Notes: generated by a model from the letters alone, not told the origin. DNA of 64,000 nucleotides from Emydura subglobosa (GCA_007922225.1 ML679972.1:37785792-37849791), one strand, 5' to 3'; numbered from the stretch's first letter, positions 12,120 through 24,219 are shown. Numbers and translations are program-made.

Positions 12120-13190
12120 GAGTATTTTTTCCCCAAAATTATTTTAAAAAATATCAAATTCTGCCAAGCCTAATTGTTAATCCCTTGCCTTAAATTGCTG
12201 CAGCCACAGATATCCCTTGCCCTCACTCCTCCCCTTGGTGTGACAAGCTGAGAAATCTGAATCTCCACCAAACCACCTACAAAACCTAAACCGAAGGAGC
12301 AGCCAAGAGTCACTGCAGCCATGGAAAGCGCTGACCTGCGTGGGACACCGCTTCCCTCTAAGGGACAGAGTCCAAACTGCACGTGTGTCCTAGACCCCAT
12401 ACTGCACAAAGCTAGCGGCGATTCTCTTTTTGCTCAAATGGTGGTGGTGGCAGCCCTGTGGCACTGGCAAATCTGGGTTCTGTCCCCTCCGCAGGCCTGA
12501 AATTCAGAGCGATTGATGTATACGGGACCAGGGAGGAGATCCACAGGACTCCTGCCTCATTAAGTGCCCAAGATGGATGGTGCTTAAGGAGATACAAGAC
12601 CACAGCACATGGACTAGGCGGGCATTTACATCTAGGGAGAGAATTCTGTTAAAAACTCTTCTGGTAATTTGTGATTTCTCCCTCGGTGCTGTGTGAGCAT
12701 GGCAGGGTGTCCATGTGAGAGGGAGAACGCCAGTGTGTTTTGTTTTGAGGTGAGTAAATCCTTGCTACAGGGTGTGCTAAAACCCTATTGCGATTGGTAG
12801 GCATGAACTCACTCTTCAATTCACAGAACTGTAAGCATAAGCCCCCACCTGAGACAAAAGGTGAAGCTGCCCAGGAGTGCGGGGCTGAGTTTTAGGAAGG
12901 AGAAAGAACACCCCAAAACTGAGAACAGACAAGAACAGAGAGAGAGGGCCAAAAAAGCAAGACCGTAACAGCTTACGAGCACCATGTGACCCTGGAAAAA
13001 GCTAGAGAGAGATTTTGTGGGTTGTAAACTAAGAAACTGCTCCAAGCAGGACTTCGTACATTCCTTGTAAATAAAAGATTGCATCAAAGAAAATACTAGG
13101 CTCCTTCCATTTCTATTTCCAGCCAGATCATCCCCAGGGCTCTGAAATTTGACTAGCTGCTGGGGTCGAGAAGAGGCAACCGTCTGCAAA
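12120..13190. other. Intergenic, unassigned
   Basis: AT-rich to mixed sequence with no recognised gene. A minus-strand frame at 12821-13189 resembles no protein I know. An AATAAA near 13071 suggests a possible relic of an interspersed element. Confidence 0.4.
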
Positions 13191-13194
13191 GAAG

Positions 13195-13275
13195 TGAGTG
13201 AGTGTGTGTGCGCGCATGTGTGAGAGACAGAAAAGGTGTGTGCAAATGATCGTGTGTGTGCGTGTGTGTGTCCGA
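13195..13275. repeat. GT microsatellite
   Basis: Interrupted GTGTGTGCGCGC tract. Confidence 0.9.
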
Positions 13276-13439
13276 TAGCTGTAATCTCTCATTTCTGGTT
13301 TCTCCCCAGTGAGCTTTGTCAGCCACTCACTCCTGCCATCAGACCCTTGCAAAGGCCTTCCCTCACCAGCCCAGCATAACCGGAGGAAAGGGAGCAGCCA
13401 GGCTGAGAGCGGAGTGGGGAGTATGAGACTGAAAGACTG

Positions 13440-13960
13440 ATTTATCTCCATGACCTATTGACATCACCAGGGACAACCATGGTGTCACATGTAGAGGGTG
13501 TGACCTCACCCTGGGTGACCGTGACATCACGTGCGGAGGCTGTGATGTCACGCTGGTTTGCACACGGCTTCACATGAGGTGGGTGTGACATCATCCCAGG
13601 GTGGCTGTGACATCATACATGGAGGGATGATGGAACTTGGTGGGGCCGTAATGTCACATGAAGAGGGTATGGCATCACTCTGGGTCTGTGCCAGGGTGAC
13701 CGTCACATCCTTTGTGGAGAGAGTGCAGAGAATTGACTCTAGGAGAGTGGTGTTGTGGGCTGAGGGTATGATGCCACCCAGGGACCTATGGGATGGCACA
13801 CACCAGGGGTGTGATGTCACAGGAGTGACTGTGACATCACATACAGAGGGCATGAGGTGACAACCACGATGTAGCAGAGTGCACGACATCACTCTGGAGG
13901 GAGGCATGACCTCACATGTGGCAGGAATGACAGCCCTCTGCGGCGGTGGCACGGTCATGT
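13440..13960. repeat. TGACATCA-rich minisatellite
   Basis: Diverged units of roughly 30-50 bp, each carrying TGACATCA or its complement TGATGTCA or a one-base variant, alternating with 'gagggtgtgac'-type spacers. Confidence 0.85.
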
Positions 13961-14950
13961 ACGGAGGCTGGGAGGGGACATCACCTATGCAGCCTCCAGG
14001 GGGTCAGTTTTCTAGGCATGCCGACATTCTGGGGCTGAAAGCAGGACGCCTTTAGCCACGCCCTGCCTGCGAGCCTCTGAGGTCTCCCTTGCTACCCGGG
14101 CGTGGTGGGGAGCTAGACACATCCCCCTGGGCCAATCCTCCAGCGTAACGCACAATAGACTTGTGCCCAAGGACAGGAAAAACGCTGCTTGTCCACAGTC
14201 ACCCTTTACGCCACATGATTACACTAGCTCAGACAATCCTGGACGGACAAATTCCCCAAATGCAACCCTTCTGCCAGATGCAGCAAAAAAGGGCCGGCGT
14301 CTCCCAGGGGTTCCTAGACTTAAACAGCACCGGCCCAGAAACACGGGATACCACCTACGCCACCCTGGATGGGCAGAATAACCCTGGAAAAAACCCCAAT
14401 TCATAAACGGCAAATTCTCTGAGGCACAACTGATCCTCCCAATAAACCCAGCTTCAGACCCTCGGCCCATCGTGTGCGGCTGACGCTTTCCAGCTGCTCT
14501 GCTCCCAGTCCAGCGTCGGCGGACTGCCAGGCCTCCGGCAGGTCGGTGCCGTCCGGCCCCGTCTGGTGTTTTCAGCTTTAACGTCTGAGCAGGGGCAGGC
14601 GTCCCGGAGCCCCTGATCTTGCAGCAGCGGCAGCCCAACCTGCCTCTGCTCAGCGCCGCCCGTGCTCTGCGCTGTCCCTTGGTTGGCACCAGCCGCTCCC
14701 ATGATGGAAGAATCCATGTATCCGGGACCCTTGGCTGCATCCTCGCCACCGAGGAGAATGCCGAGCAAGGCGAGGGCCCTCTGTGTCTTGCCACAGGCTC
14801 CCTTACGCAGCTGGGGCAGGAGGTTCAGGCACGACTGGTGTCAATCATGTGTCCCTTTGCTTCCCAACGGTATTTTATTGCCCCCACAAGCCAAGAATGG
14901 CCAATATGGGGGGCCCCCTGTGCACTATGGAACAGCAAAGTGCCCCTGCC
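13961..14950. other. Intergenic, unassigned
   Basis: GC-rich unique-looking sequence. Long frames on both strands (for example 14219-14794 minus) share no recognisable domain and overlap each other, so no gene is called. Confidence 0.4.
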
Positions 14951-15300
14951 CCATAACTAGCCCACCCCAGACGGAGCCCCAGCAGCCTCTCCCACTCCAC
15001 CCCACACAGATGCCCATGTGCCCCTCCCACCCAGCTCAGACCCAGCTGCCCCTCCCAGCCTACCCCACACAGACTTCGCCCCACATGCAGACCCCCAAAT
15101 CCCCCAACCCCCTCCACAGATCCCTGAATGTCCCTCCCACCCCACACAACCCTCCATCAGCCCCCTTTATCCTGACAGCCCCTCCACATCCCAGCAGCCC
15201 TGAAATACACCCCTTATCTATCCATCCCTCCATCCTCGTTCACACCCCTCTATCCATCCCTCCCCTTTCCCACCCTCCCTCCCCACACACAACCTCTATC
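14951..15300. repeat. Pyrimidine-rich (CCCNCCC) low-complexity tract
   Basis: About 350 bp of C/T-rich sequence with CCCTCC, CCACAC and CCATCC motifs. It produces a Pro/His/Ser-rich frame that is an artefact of composition. Confidence 0.85.
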
Positions 15301-15693
15301 TATCTTATCCAACGACTAGCAGGCTTGACCCCGGAGGTAGCCCTCTTCAGCCAATATCCCTGGCTAAGCAATGTAGCCCGGATTCCCCAGTAAGGGGTCA
15401 GGGCCTGCAGAACAAAAAACTAGCCATGGACTAGTCTCACCAGGCGAGCAATGTGTCATTAAGGTCTTGTGGGCACAGCAAGGGTTAAGGCTGCTAATCT
15501 GGAACAAAGCATTCTAGTTCCAGAAGGTCCAAACATGGAGTTAGTCAGGGACAGTTAATCTGGAGCCAGTCCTTGGGAAGATAAATCCTTTGGCGTCCAA
15601 ACAGCAAAAAAAGCCCAATCCACATGACTCCATCTTCCAGCGTCATGGCATCTGCATGCTTTGCAAATACTAGCAATTTACCCTTGTGTCGCT

Positions 15694-15893
15694 GCCAGGC
15701 TGTGTGGCCAAGTGGATAGCGCCCTGGTTTGAGACTTACAAAACCTAGGGTCCAGTCCCCACTCTGCTGCTGGCCTGCTGGGTAACCTTGACCAAGCCCC
15801 TCCCCTGTCTCGGTTTCAATAAAATGGTAATGATGATATTGGCCTTTGTAAAGGGCTCTGAGATCCACGGATGGAGAAAGCTAGGGATTATTT
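15694..15893 (+). repeat. CORE/MIR-type SINE
   Basis: Full-length-looking copy: head 'caggctgtgtggccaagtgg', 'gctgctggcctgctgggtaacc', tail 'gtaaagggctctgagatcc'. The 'cctcagtttcccc' core is diverged to 'ctcggtttcaataaaatgg'. Confidence 0.9.
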
Positions 15894-17129
15894 AGCAATA
15901 GCCTCATTTTAAAAAGAAACAGATGGGGAAACTGAGGCCCAGAGGGATGCCATGACTTTGCTAAGGTGTCCAAGCGGATGCAGATCTCCTGGGCCCAATC
16001 AGAGCCGAGCAAAGAATTGATTTTTTAGTTCTGTGGCAGGCCTGAAAAATCAAAAAAAGTTCAGTTTGGGTTGAACTGACCCCGCAGTTTCCCCCCAGTT
16101 TTCAGTGAATTGGAAAAGTCCATTCAGAGGCTGGTCCAGATCAGGGATTTGACCCGGAGCTTTCCAAATCTCAGGAGGATGTCTGGGGTAAAAGTTACAG
16201 GGGGAGGGAACGTGGCACCGGTTTGTGAATCTCTGCTAAATTCATGAATCGTTTCGGGCAATTTCCAGCAAATTAACTATTCACTTGAAAAAATGTCGCC
16301 CATCTCTGTCCCGTTCTCCCAATGCCGTTCGGGTCACACCAAATCTGAAATGTTATCCTGGTGCCTTAACCACAGGATGTCTTCCTCCCTGCGGGTGACT
16401 TCTAAAGCATAGGGGGCATCAAGTGAACCCCCGACAGGTTTGGGGGGCAGGTAGTTGGTTACCCGCTAGGTACCTGGTTTTCACTTTAAATGGGTCAAGG
16501 CTGGAGCCTGGGAAAACTGAGAATGTCCAAAACCAGGAGCGTGCAACATTTCCAATTTTGGTATGGAAAAAAAAAAGTCCATTACAACATGAGTACCAAA
16601 AATTGCTGAAAGAGACACATAAATAAATGGATTATTTTGGGACCAGGCTTTGTGAGTTTGTGACCTGCAGCCCCGGCTGGGCAGGCGCAGGAAAGAGAAT
16701 GAAACGTCCAGCAGCAGACACTTGTGTCATTAACAAGACATTGTTTCTGTCTGAACGGCCGAGGGTGTGAGCCAAAAATGGACAGTGGGCTCGATTCTGC
16801 CATCATTTCAGATGCGTAGAGAATACGGCCCATTGAGTCTGACCCAGATAGCACAATCCAGTGAGTTTCACTCTGTACTGAGCCCACTACAACACGGCGT
16901 GGCTAAAGCATCAAATGCAAAGTACTTCACTTAGGAAGCAAAAATCAAATGCACAATGGCAAAATGGAGAAGAACTGGCTAAGGGGTAGCCCTGCAGGAA
17001 AGGAACTGGGGGGGGGCTACAGTGGATCACAAAAAATATGAGCCAACCATATGATGCGGTTTTAACGCAACGTCATTCTGGGGTGTATTAACAGGAGTGT
17101 CATATGTAAGACATGGGAGGTAATTTTCC

Positions 17130-17665
17130 TGCCCTACTCGGCACTGCTGAGGCCTTGGCTGGAGGATGGTGTTCAATTCTGGGTGCCACGTTTTAGGAAA
17201 GACGTGGACAAACTGGAGAGAGTCCAAAGGTGAGCAATAAAAATGATCAAAGGTTTAGGAGGAAAGGTTAGAAAAACTGGGCATGTTTAGTCTTGAGAAA
17301 AGCAGACTGAGGGCGGGGAGACCTGAGAACTGTCTTCAAATATGTTCAGGGCTGTTCTAAAGAGGACGGTGATCCATTGTTCTCTGTGTCCCCTGGAGGT
17401 AGGACAAGACGTAAGGGGCATAATCTGCAGCAAGGGAGATTTAGATGAGATATTAGGACAAACTTTCCAATTCTAAGGAGAGTTCGGCTCTGGAACAGGC
17501 TTCCCAGGGAGGCTATGGGATCTCCGGCCCTGGAGGCCTTTCAGAACCGGCTGGACGAACACCTGTCAGGGCTGGTCTAGGTTGATTTGGTCCTGCCTCA
17601 GCCCTGGGACTTGATGACGTCTCGAGATCCCTTCTAGCCCAACCTCTCTAGGATTCTGTCTTCCA
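17130..17665 (+). mobile_element. CR1 LINE 3' end
   Basis: Sense CR1 sequence with the diagnostic run 'gttcaattctgggtgccac', 'agagtccaaaggtgagc', 'ctggaacaggcttcccaggg' and the tail 'cccttctagcccaacc...ctaggattctgt'. 5'-truncated and broken. Confidence 0.88.
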
Positions 17666-17974
17666 GAAAGTCACCCAGTCTTGACCCGAAGATGTCAAGA
17701 GATGGCAAATACACTGTGGCCCTTGGAAGTTGGTTCTACTGGTTATATCAACCGTCCCTGTTCAAAGTTTGGGTCTTATTCCCAATTGGAATGTATCTGT
17801 CTTCAGTTTCCACCTATTGGTTCTTGCTCTGCCTTTCTCCGCTAGACGGAAGAGCCCATATACACCCAGGTGTAAGATCCAGAATCACTCCAGGGACTTT
17901 GATTTTGATCCCATGTACACACCAGTGTGAATCTAGAGTGACTCCAGTTTCTTCGATGGACCATCGTCTAATTC

Positions 17975-18185
17975 CAGCCACTGTGGCTCAGCAAATAGAG
18001 CACTGACTTCAGATTCGTAGATTGCAAGCCCGACGCTGCCACTAGCCAGCTGGGGCACCTTGGGCAAGTTACGGCTCCTCTCTGTGCCTCAGTTTCCCCA
18101 ACTATAAAATGGGGCTAGTGAGACTGCCCTCCTATGTAAAGTGCTTTGAGACCTATGGATGAGAAGAACTAGGGACTGTTATTAC
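17975..18185 (+). repeat. CORE/MIR-type SINE
   Basis: tRNA-like head 'ctgtggctcagcaaatagagc', core 'gtgcctcagtttccccaact', tail 'gtaaagtgctttgagacc', nearly full length. Confidence 0.92.
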
Positions 18186-18394
18186 ATGCTGGGGTAAATC
18201 TAGAGTCACTCCATAGCTTCGGTTCTGACTGGAGTTACCCAGCAGTGTAGATTCAGAGTAAGGCCTTGGTTAGATGTTCTTAAACCTATTAATTAAAATG
18301 ATGCACGCCCATGTGAACCCTCTTATTTCCGTTCAAGATGATACTGAAAAGCTCCTGTCCTCATCACAGCCTATAGAAATGAAAGGCGCCTTAG

Positions 18395-18600
18395 ACCGGC
18401 CAGTTGGCCAAGTGGATAGAGAACTGATGGGCTCAGGAGATTTGGATTCTATTTCCAGCTCTCGCTGGCTAGATGAGCTCGGGCAAACCACGCCCCGTCT
18501 CTGTGCCACCATCTGCCCATCTCTGAAACAAGGCTAATGAGACCGACCCCCCGGATAAAGCGCTTGGAGATCTAGCGAAGAAAAGCACAGGGCACTAGAT
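18395..18600 (+). repeat. CORE/MIR-type SINE, diverged
   Basis: Head 'ccggccagttggccaagtgg' and tail 'gataaagcgcttggagatct' with a degraded core. Confidence 0.8.
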
Positions 18601-18779
18601 GAAGTCATATAGCCTGTTCCTGTAGGGGAAAGGCAATAAGCTACGCCACTATATAAGGCAGGTTTCTACTGGTATCACTGCATCCACACTAGGGTTTGTA
18701 CTGGTGGAGCACTACTGGTTAAAATATTGCGTCCCTAACGCACACAGATATACCAGGATAAAATCTATGTGCGGATCAG

Positions 18780-18905
18780 GTGTCATTCACTTTGTGCCTC
18801 AGTTTCCCTTATCTGCACAATAGGGATACTAGCCTTGCACACCCTCCCAGGAGGGTTGGTGGGATAAATGCATGTAAGGTGCTCAGATGCTACAGTGATG
18901 GGGGT
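18780..18905 (+). repeat. SINE 3' half
   Basis: 'ttgtgcctcagtttccctt' core followed by 'ggtgggataaatgcatgtaagg' and 'gctcagatgctacagtgatg'. Confidence 0.8.
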
Positions 18906-19019
18906 CTAGCTAGAAAGATCCCAGATAGAAGAGTAGCCCATTTCAGTTTAGCTTAAACCTGTTCCCAATCAATGACTTTCCACACCTTTTACCTACAGCA
19001 GTTTAAATTCACAGCTGGG

Positions 19020-19165
19020 ACACACCCACACACACCAGGTCTCAATCCCTCCAGCAGACGGCAGCAAGCAGACAGACAGACAGATGCACACACACCCCAC
19101 CACCCAGACACACACCCCTTTCTTTCTTTCTCCCACTCCACTGTCCCCTGATGCTCACACACACA
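19020..19165. repeat. CA microsatellite
   Basis: Interrupted CACACA runs with GACAGACA. Confidence 0.9.
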
Positions 19166-19344
19166 CAGCGCTGCTTCATATTGCCCGGGACTCTCCTCCC
19201 CAGCACCTTTGCGACCATGGAAAAAATTATCAGAGTCCTAATCGGGCCCAGTTGTTGTACCTTAATGATAAGAGATACCAAGTCCTACAGAACTAATCCC
19301 ACTACAGGAAAAGCTCACACAGCAAGGGCTCAGTCAAGAGGCAG

Positions 19345-20110
19345 GAACGGGGAGGGTGTGCGTGTGTGTGTGTGTGTACTGCACAGACCATGGGTGTGTG
19401 TGTTGAGGTTGTGTGTATGCAGAGGATATGGTGTGTGCATGTGTAGAGTGCATGAGTGAGGGGTAAATGATGTGTATATACGGTTGTGTGTGTCTATGTC
19501 ATATGGTGAGTGAATGTGTCTCCCCCTGCTGGAGGGACTGACCCCTGCTGTGTGAATGTGTAGGGTCCATGGTGTGTGGATGAATATATTTGGCGGAGCC
19601 TTGGTTGTATGGTGTGTGGGTGTCCCTGCTGGAGGAAAAAATTGAGAACTGTTGTGTGTGTTTGTGTGTCAGGTGGTGTCTGGGGCGTGGGTGCATGTTT
19701 GGGGTACATGGTGTGGGTGTGCTAAGGTATGCATGGTGTGTATATGTGCTTAGCGTATGTGTGTCTCCATGTATTGGGGGGTGTCTGTATGCGCGCACAT
19801 GCGTGTGTGTGATATGTACAATACATGGTGTCCATGTCCACTGGGGAGCAGAGGAGGGAGAAAAGGAACCTCATGTGACAGACGTTGATCGTGTCACTTA
19901 ATGCATGGCTGGAAGAGGCGCAGATATATCGTGATGAGCATGGTCTGGGAACCTCCGTCGCCTGGAGGAGGTGTGTGTGTGTGCGGTGTTGTGGGTCTGC
20001 CAGACACTCGATCTCTCTACAAATGAGTTTAAGGGTGTGTGTGTGTGTGTGTATAGCCTGGGTGCTATGGGAGTGCGTGTTTGTAGGTGCTGCTGTATGT
20101 GTCTGGTGAT
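19345..20110. repeat. GT-rich variable repeat region
   Basis: About 760 bp of interrupted GT runs with recurring 'catggtgtgtgtgggtgt' motifs. It is paired with an opposite-strand CA tract at 19020-19165. Confidence 0.88.
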
Positions 20111-20299
20111 CCTCGCCCCTTGCAGGAAACTCAGCAAAACAAGCACCCCCATGAAAAAGTCTCCAGGCTTTTTGCTGACAGTGAGGCTATGAGGACCTCT
20201 AGCGGGGAACGATACAATAGCAGAAAGTCTGATTTCCTTCCCCCGATCCTCTATACAGGTGCGAATTTTATCTTACAGTTGGATTTAGGGCTGGGTTAA

Positions 20300-20830
20300 G
20301 GCACCAAGATCCCATGACTAGAGGTGGAGGAGAATTTGTTGATGATTCTTTTTCCTCTGAAAATGCCCATTTGTCAAACCTGAAGCTTTCCACAGGAAAG
20401 TTTCAGTTTTCACAAATTTTCCAACCTCTCCCCGCTCCGCCTCCCCATTTTTTTTTTTTTCCAGAATAAAAACAAAGTTGCAAAATTGTCAAAACCTTTT
20501 GTTGTACAATTTTTCTAAAGGGAAAATTCTGGTTCAAAGTAGCTTTAGGGTTAAAATCAAAACAAAATGTTTCCAACTTAGCTAAATGCCATGACCCTCC
20601 CTGAGTTTTATTTCAGATTTTTGGCTTGTGAAAATTTGAGAGTCTGATTTTTTGGGCCAGTTTGGAATGCACATTTTGTTTTTCGATATCTCGAAAACTT
20701 TTCCAGGATGGAAACTCCATTTCCCAGACAGCTCTGCTTGTGACTAGGGATCGGCCCTCTGAAGTCACACAATGACATCAGAATTTCTGCCTTTTTTTTT
20801 TTTTTTTTTTTTTTTAGGGGTTAGTTTGTT
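20300..20830. repeat. AT-rich degenerate interspersed repeat and poly(T)
   Basis: 'aaaatttt'-rich sequence similar in style to 16015-16310 and 44800-44950, ending in a T run (about 20792-20815). Confidence 0.6.
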
Positions 20831-21205
20831 GCCCTCAGGGTGGTAAAGAAAAACTTGACAACATAATAGAGTGTAACTGACGCAGCGACACTGCCTGAAT
20901 CTGCACAAAGCCTGAGCCCATTGTTCTGAGAGGAGCAAATTGCACCTTGCATCTCAATGGGGTGTTGACTCTGCAACCTACAGGGGCCTGAGCCAATCGC
21001 ACCCCAGCAGTTGAGTTCCTGGCGCAGCAGGACGGGAAGTGAATATTAAGCCCAGGCCACCAAGCAGACAGACCTCAAATGCTGGGGTAAATTCCAATAA
21101 GTGGCTGCTGTTTTCTAACCCTTTTGGCTTTCCACACTGAGCAGGTGTCTCCATCCACTGGACTTTTCCCTTAGGGCCACTTTGCCTGAGCTTTTTCGCT
21201 TAGAG

Positions 21206-21744
21206 CATTGGTTCTCAAACTGGATGTGGTTATGTGGGGGTCACAAGCTGTGAGCCCCGACCCCGGCCAGGTGCGGGGCTGTGAGGCTCCCTGCTTCCGC
21301 CTGGTGGAGGAACATCTGGGGAAGGGGTGAGTGGTGGTCCACAGATACTGCTCCCCTCCCCCCCTCACATCCCTCCACACCCCCCTACAGAGCTGTGAGG
21401 CCTGGAGGGAGTGAGAAGCAACAGCAGGGCTCACTGTATCCAGATCACTTTCCCTACCTGGGTTGTGCTGTGAGGCAAGCATCAGTAGCTGCTACTGGGA
21501 GCCCTGACTTTGCTCCTCACTCCCCCCCCCAACCCCCTAGGGGAGCAAGCAGCAATACCAGCTCCTGCATGTTTCCCTAGGTGGGCACAGGAGGGAAGGT
21601 GCAGGGTTGGGGTCAAGAGGGCACAGTGCAGGGGTTGGGGTGCTCACAGGGGCCAGGGGCAGGTGCCTACAGGGGTGAGGGGGTCACACTCAGAGGCTTG
21701 CTGTGTGAAAGGGGTCACCCATACACAAAGTTTGAGAACCACTG
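21206..21744. mobile_element. hAT-type (Charlie-like) non-autonomous DNA transposon
   Basis: The 539-bp element has terminal inverted repeats CATTGGTTCTCAAAC at the left and the complement of CAGTGGTTCTCAAAC at the right. It is flanked by a perfect 8-bp direct duplication, GCTTAGAG, at 21198-21205 and 21745-21752. Eight-bp duplications and a CAGTGGTTCTCAAA terminus are hallmarks of hAT/Charlie elements. The interior has no transposase-like frame. Confidence 0.9.
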
Positions 21745-22424
21745 GCTTAGAGGATCTTAAACTTTTCCTCTGAAAGCCTCTGAAATTGTAAGTCGCTTCT
21801 CCAGCAAGACAGTGTGTTACCGTCTCCTCTTCCAACCAGAAATATAACTGGCATGTAGACTGTGTATGGGGCTGGGGGCTTATCTACAAGGGAAAGTTTT
21901 TCTGCTCTAGGTTTTTCCACTGTTATTATACCAGATAGTATAACTTTACCGAAACAGTGCCTCCTCACCGCTTTAGTTAAGCCAGCTTCAGCGACTTCCC
22001 TTGTGAGTCATTGCATCCACACAGCTCCGCGCTGTTTCAAAATAACCATGGATCTCCCAGGGTGCAACGTTCGGTCCCTAGATGCAATTCATTTTGGGAT
22101 TTCTCTCCCAGAACATTGTGAGATACTTACTGGAATTCTGGGACTTGGAGGGATCAGATTCACAAACTCCCATGATTCCTTTCCTGGTATCCCATACTTC
22201 ATCTGAGTTCTATTCCTGGAGCCCCCAGGGGAACATCTGTTAGGCTCAAAGGTATGAATGGCTGCCATAAAGAGGAACTTTGACTGTGGGTCGCTCTGCA
22301 GGTGTGTTCAACCCCTTCCCCTTCCTGGCTGTGTCTGGTCTATTGCGATGGTCATTAGCTCTTCAGGGCAGGGATCATCAATTACTCTGTGTGTAGGAGC
22401 ACCTGGGCCACAAGCAGGGTTCCT

Positions 22425-22690
22425 AGCTGCTACCATAATACACCTAAGAGCAATAAAAATGCACAGCTCCTAACACAATGAGGCCCTGGTTCATGACTAT
22501 GGCTCCTATGTGCTACCATAATACACTTAAGAGCAATAAAAAAGCACAGTGCCTAGCACAAAGGGGGGGCTAGTCTGTGAGCAGGTCACCTAGATGCTAC
22601 CATAATACACCTAAGAGCAATGAAAATGCACAGTGCCTACCAGAACAGGCCTGATATTGGCTGGTCCTTAAGCAATACCATAGTAAATAC
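22425..22690 (+). repeat. 83-bp-unit tandem array
   Basis: 'gctaccataatacacctaagagcaataaaaatgcacag' starts at 22429, 22512 and 22596 (spacing 83 and 84), with a degraded fourth unit ending in an AATTAATTAATT tail. Confidence 0.95.
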
Positions 22691-22699
22691 AATTAATTA

Positions 22700-23285
22700 A
22701 TTAATCAATCAGGAAGAGCCCACTCCAACAGCCAGAGCTGTAGCAGGCTGTCTGTGGCCGCTAGAGGGGGACAGTGTGCCACCCAGAGGATGCTGCCCAC
22801 GGGTTATCCTGTGATTCAGTCGGGCAGCCTGGCCTAGGCTGCAGAACCCTACTGCTTGCAGGAGCCGTTGTTATCAGCCTCTCCTGGCAGCGCGAGGGTG
22901 GAACGCAGAGTGTGGATGCCAGGCATGGGCCAAGCACCCCGGCAGCTTCTGTGGTAAGCCCCTTGAACATTCTCACTCCAAATTATATTTCCTTCGGCAT
23001 AAAATCAAAGGGGCCCTTTCCTGGCCACAGTCCAAGGGCATCCACCTTCCCTGGGGCCGGCTCAGCACCCAAGAGCTCTCAACAGGTCCCTGTGGTGACA
23101 GCAATGAGGCTGGAAAGCTAGAGAGGACAGGAATATTACCGAGCGGGTCCATGGGAACTGGCAGCCTGGAGCAGCGCCAGGGCCCATCTAGCCCAGTATC
23201 CCATCTGGGATGGCGTCCAGCACCAGATGCAACAGAGGAAGGGGCGAGGAGCCTGCACTGGCAGACGGGGCATAACCGGGCACAC
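22700..23285. other. Intergenic, unassigned
   Basis: Mixed sequence without gene signals. A 'ccgctagagggggacagtg' CTCF-like core lies at 22758-22776. A remnant reading 'gggcccatctagcccagtatccc' near 23180 resembles a LINE tail. Confidence 0.4.
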
Positions 23286-23289
23286 CTCC

Positions 23290-24095
23290 ACCCCTCATGA
23301 AAGGTCTCAGCCTTGTCTCTAATCATAATAGCAGTGGGAGGCAGACCCATCCTGGCTTACAGACAGCCCCCCAACCTGAAGCAAATACTCACCAGCAACC
23401 ATACACCCTACAAAAAATCCTACCCAGGGACCCATCCCTGCAACAAACCCCGTTGTCAGCTCTGCCCACACATCGTCTCTAATGACATCATCACTGGTCC
23501 TAACCACATCAATCACACCATAAGGGGCTCATTCACCTGCATATCCACTAATGTTATATATGCCACCATGTGCCAGCAATGCCCCTCTGCCATGAACATT
23601 GGCCAAACTGGACTATCACTACACACAAGGATAAATGGACACAAATCAGACATAAAAAATAATAACACCCATAAACCAGTGAGAGAACACTTTAATTCCC
23701 CAGGGCATTCTGTTTCTGATCTGAGAGTTGCTGTACTTCTCCAAAAAAACTCCAAAAACAGACTTCAAAGAGAAACTGCTGAGTTAGAAATGATCTGCAA
23801 ACTTGACACATTCAAACTGGGTTAAACAGAGACTTGCAGTGGCTATCTCACTATTGAAGGTAAATTACTTTGCTCACCCATTCTCACCTCCTACTCAATG
23901 GTCGTCATTAGGTCTTAAGTACCGGACTCCACCTCCCCCATTGTTCTCAGTGCACCTGGATATCTATAAGATGCCTCTGTGTTACCTGTTTTCTGTGTTA
24001 CTGCATCTGAAGAAGAGAGCTGAAATCTCTCAAAAGCTTACGTCTGCAAATATTAAATGTGTTAGTCTTTACAGTGCCACAGAACTCTCGTTATA
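23290..24095 (+). mobile_element. Penelope-like retroelement, 3' part
   Basis: The fragment holds the C-terminal linker and GIY-YIG domain of a Penelope-like polymerase, followed by a 3' untranslated tail. The tail contains the 'ctgaagaagagagctg...aaaagctta...gttagtcttta' pattern that I associate with abundant turtle copies of this element class. No reverse-transcriptase domain is present upstream, so the copy is 5'-truncated. The element class is secure from the endonuclease domain; the tail assignment is from memory. Confidence 0.85.
23313..23825 (+). pseudogene. Penelope-like GIY-YIG endonuclease fragment
   Basis: A 170-residue open frame. Residues 43-53 hold a CX4CX2CXH cluster typical of the linker before the endonuclease. 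Residues 81-132 match the GIY-YIG core of Penelope elements: VIY at 81-83, N-IG at 95-97, Arg106, His110, and His126/His132 in HFNSPGH. The second Tyr of the GIY-YIG signature reads Asn95, so activity is doubtful. The frame ends near the expected family C-terminus (..LEMICKLDTFKLG). With no RT domain upstream it is a dead fragment, though the frame is unbroken. Confidence 0.85.
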
Positions 24096-24219
24096 ATAGC
24101 TACACGTCGGGTTAAGCGCTCAAGCAGGAGGCTTAATATCCCTGCCGAGAGCTTGCTACCATTCATTACGGTAATGGGAAAGGAGGGAGGGGGGATGAGA
24201 GAGAGAGACAGCCAGAGGA

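Noticed and set aside
12821..13189. 122-codon minus-strand hydrophobic frame
   Set aside because: No known family, no splice or promoter context; the hydrophobicity comes from complementing an A/G-rich stretch.
13440..13960. Regular repeats considered as a CRISPR-like array
   Set aside because: Units and spacers are both diverged and irregular, and the genome is vertebrate; it is a minisatellite.
14219..14794. 191-codon minus-strand frame
   Set aside because: Overlaps long frames on the other strand in GC-rich DNA and shows no recognisable domain.
14662..15393. 243-codon Pro/His/Ser-rich frame
   Set aside because: Its second half is a translated CCCTCC/CCACAC low-complexity tract; no start context, domain or splice structure supports it.
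20792..20815. Poly(T) run as the tail of an antisense processed pseudogene
   Set aside because: No gene-derived sequence precedes it on the minus strand; adjacent DNA is degenerate AT-rich repeat.
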